Origin: Paulinella micropora
Lineage: Eukaryota > Cercozoa > Imbricatea > Euglyphida
Assembly: GCA_009731375.1 (NCBI GenBank)
Contig: BJOX01000330.1
Span: forward strand, 105,155-169,154
Direction of reading: 5' to 3'
DNA: 64,000 bases
The translations under genes were made by a program, and so were the position numbers. Shown piece after piece: positions 61,857 through 64,000 of the stretch. The notes below the pieces were generated by a model. That model saw only the letters and a list, made by a program, of their open reading frames with translations, did not search any database and had not been told where the DNA came from. The first letter of the stretch is position 1. The number at the start of each line of letters is the position of its first letter.

Positions 61857-63281
61857 TCAGCCTTGCGTTTCTGACGNNNNNNNNNNCTTGACGGTTGAAT
61901 CACGGGAGAAGGTGGAAGGCGTCGGACGAGGAGGGCGCTCCCGTAGTCGCTTGTATGTGGCGGCCGACGAGGGCTTCGTAGTACTTTCCATCCAGGGCCA
62001 ATAGTCTTCCATAACATGGAGGTCGAGGGAGTTGGTCCAGGGCAGAAGGTCAGTGAGATCGCGGGGCCATGCAACACCAAGTGCATTAAGTATCTCGGCA
62101 GCGTACCGAGTCCACCGATCCCGTTCCATGGGGGTAAGCATCCGAGACACATCGCGGACTTGATTGAAGTCGGCCGTCAGGTAGCCAGCTCCCTGGGCCG
62201 TCTCGTAGCTTGTGATGCAACGGTTTACATACCCTGCGAGGCTTTCCTTCTTGAAGCGTCGAAGTTTGAGGGCTTGCATAGCTGGTCGCTTCGTGTCTCC
62301 CTTGTCCAGTCGTCCCTTGAACAGCTCCATGAAATATTCCATGAGCATGTACGGGATGATGCTCCAGACGCGGGTGCGTTCGTCAGTGACACGAATGTAC
62401 CGAGTCCAGTACGCGTCCATGAGGGCCATTGCAGTCTTGTCTCCCCACTTATTCACCGTGTCGATGATGCGGTTGCATGCCAACAGCATTGACAAGTTGT
62501 TCAACTGTAAGTTGAATGCAAGTTCGCGGGCTTGAGTAGCAACGTCATGTCCCGGCGCGGTGGTCGGGCGGGTCATCACGAAGAGGGATCGAACTCGGGC
62601 CATCATGTATATCGCGCGGGGTGGAACACCTGCAAAGGTGGACGATCGCAGGACTCTTGTTGTCGACGATGCTGACGAGGATTCATTCCCGGACGATGGC
62701 GGGGATGGTGTAGCCGTCCCCGGAGGGCCATCCTCCGTCGAAGGGGCCGGTGGCTGAGTCGCAATCGTCGTACCGGACGATGGATCAGGTGACGAACCTG
62801 CAGGCGAGCTCGATGTTGAGCTCGATGGCGGGCTTGAAGATGAGCTTGATGACGAGCTCGCGGGAGCCGGAGTCGCCACTGTTGCATTACCGGTTGTTGC
62901 CGTCACAGGAGCTCCACCTTGGTCCTCCACGGGAGGGTTCGTACTGCCAGCGAGCAGGGTCGGGTAAGCTTCTTCCGCAATGGAGACGAGAGGGCTTAGT
63001 GTGATTCTACTACCTTGCATTGATGTACCCAGCGTTATGCGAGGCATTGGGCGTCTCGGCGTCAATGTAGCGAGGGTTGGACCTGATGAATCAGTCGGAG
63101 TTGCTGTCAATGGAGCCAAAGCCGGTCTAGGTCCAAAAGAGCCAATTGTCGGTCGAAATGGTGACGTGAGGGCTGAGTCAGTCATGGACAGTGCTCGATT
63201 GACCAATGGGGCAGGTGGGCGAGATGCCACGATGGATGCCAGCGATGGATGCGGTACACGTTGTGGTAGGTGTCGCTCCAC
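61857..63281 (-). pseudogene. gag: D2 Gag, capsid-like part
   Basis: A 474-residue frame containing ten Ns near its end (61877-61886). A Pro/Ala/Thr-rich and a Ser-rich linker (STSSSPAGSSPDPSSG) lead into the capsid-like region with INDTV-type helices (IDTVNKWGDKTAMALMDAYW, IIPYMLMEYFMELFKGRL, LKLRRFKKESLAGYVNRC, LTPMERDRWTRYAAEIL). It should form the particle shell. It matches D1 34680-36000 on the opposite strand and keeps about 50 bases that D1 has lost. Confidence 0.7.
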
Positions 63282-63401
63282 TTGCTAGACTTCCAGGGTG
63301 GGCAAACAGACCGACAGGGGTGATAGGAGGTACTCTACCAATGGGGGCTATTGCTGTTGCACCTGCGGGCATCGTGACTGGAGTAAAGGCCATCGGGGTA
63401 G

Positions 63402-63990
63402 CTACGGGGGCGATGTTGCAGCCGTCGATGGTGCAGTAGGCGCAGTGGGGCTCGTTGATGGGTGAGTCAGTGGTGCGAGTCCCGGAGGAATACTTCCCAG
63501 GGCTATTGCTGGCGTCGAACCAATCAAGGTCGATGGAGGCACGGTAACTGGGGTGCTTGCAGGGGCTGGAAGTACCAATCCATGAAGTGATCCAGGTGCT
63601 CTAGGCATCGACGTCGAAATAGGTAAATGATTAACATATACCTCGAGAGGGATAAAAGTACCCAGTTGGTTCCAGAGAGCATCCTGTTGAGCTGCAGAGC
63701 CTGTAGGTCCCAAATACTCCTGGTAGATGTCGTGGGCCGTCACGTTGGGATTGCACATCAGCGTGAGTGATGGTGTTGGTACCAATGGTAGATGAAGCAA
63801 ATTTGTTTGCTTGTCCTTGATTGCCTTGAGTAGAACGTTCCTGTATTCACCAGAGTAGTTGGTGAATAAATCATCTTGAACTGCGTTGATTGCGTCCACG
63901 AGAGGTCCGTAGTGAGAGGAGTAGACTTACCTTCCTCCACTTCCTTCAGAAACTTCTTTTCAGAGGGCAGAAGACCATGGTAGACGCCCA
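63402..63990 (-). pseudogene. gag: D2 Gag, N-terminal part
   Basis: It holds FTILGVYHGLLPSEKKF near the window edge, then LSWTQSTQF, then, after a frame change near 63890, LFTNYSGEYRNVLLKAIKDK, NVTAHDIYQEYLGPTG and LGTFIPLEVYVNHLPISTSM, and a Pro/Ala/Thr linker. It matches D1 33952-34600. The true start lies beyond or at the edge of the window. Confidence 0.6.
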
Positions 63991-64000
63991 GTATGGTAAA

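Larger units (their letters stand above)
50810..64000 (-). mobile_element. Ty3-like element D, copy 2, very long, 5' end beyond window
   Basis: Read leftward from the window edge: gag, Cys/His motif, protease, an acidic and Ser-rich segment, about 4 kb of unrecognised coding sequence, RT, RNase H, a damaged integrase, a C-terminal extension, an untranslated stretch, a purine tract and the 3' LTR. All lie on the - strand. 13.2 kb is visible and the leader and 5' LTR are still missing, so the full element would be about 15 kb or more. Many frameshifts, one internal inversion and one 10-N gap (61877-61886) mark it as inactive. A nested composite of two elements remains possible. Confidence 0.65.

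Overview
This window looks like repeat-rich nuclear DNA from a eukaryote. The evidence is LTR retrotransposons with target-site duplications, a piggyBac element whose transposase is split by a GT-AG intron, long (GAA)n and (TA)n microsatellites, and no dense array of ordinary host genes. Six N gaps break it (1341-1488, 22854-22863, 33215-33273, 39657-39685, 48182-48421, 61877-61886), and most abut G or C homopolymers. I cannot name the species. An alga or other protist is plausible, because the virus-derived block resembles polinton-like or virophage-type DNA, but this is inference. No rRNA, tRNA, CRISPR array or convincing single-copy host gene was recognised.

Layout. 57-567 is a foldback repeat. 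About 1489-11615 is a near-complete Ty3-like element (T1, + strand): a 218-bp 3' LTR, a primer site, an 874-aa Gag, then an in-frame UGA (followed by CUAG) and an intact 1.9-kaa Pol. 11805-14691 is a complete piggyBac element with TTAA ends and a 727-aa spliced transposase. 15.1-19.0 kb is an AT-rich virus-derived block (- strand) with a broken but motif-complete family-B DNA polymerase, a small basic protein, a HIRAN protein and a zinc-finger remnant. 19348-20469 is a degenerate zinc-finger-like reading frame.

20530-31920 is a nested pair. Copia element A (20568-29952, + strand, TSD GTCGG) sits inside a truncated copia element B copy (B1, - strand). 31922-38740 is a rearranged copy (D1) of a large Ty3-like family D, whose protease-and-downstream part has been inverted in place. 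38.7-41.95 kb is a repeat-rich spacer. 41955-50478 is the full-length copia element B2 (- strand, TSD GAGGC). 50810-64000 is the second and larger D copy (D2, - strand), with its 3' LTR at 50810-51431 and its 5' end beyond the window. D2 carries gag and protease, then about 4-5 kb of unrecognised Ser-rich coding sequence, then frameshifted RT, RNase H and integrase.

Functionally, nearly everything is transposition machinery. T1 and piggyBac look the most intact. A, B1, D1 and D2 are decayed, and B2 is intermediate. Points of interest are the UGA-CUAG gag-pol junction of T1, copia primer sites matching the anticodon region of a tRNA-Met, an extra module between Gag and protease shared by both copia families, non-canonical protease triads in both Ty3-like families, a shared Pol C-terminal extension, and the virus-derived block.
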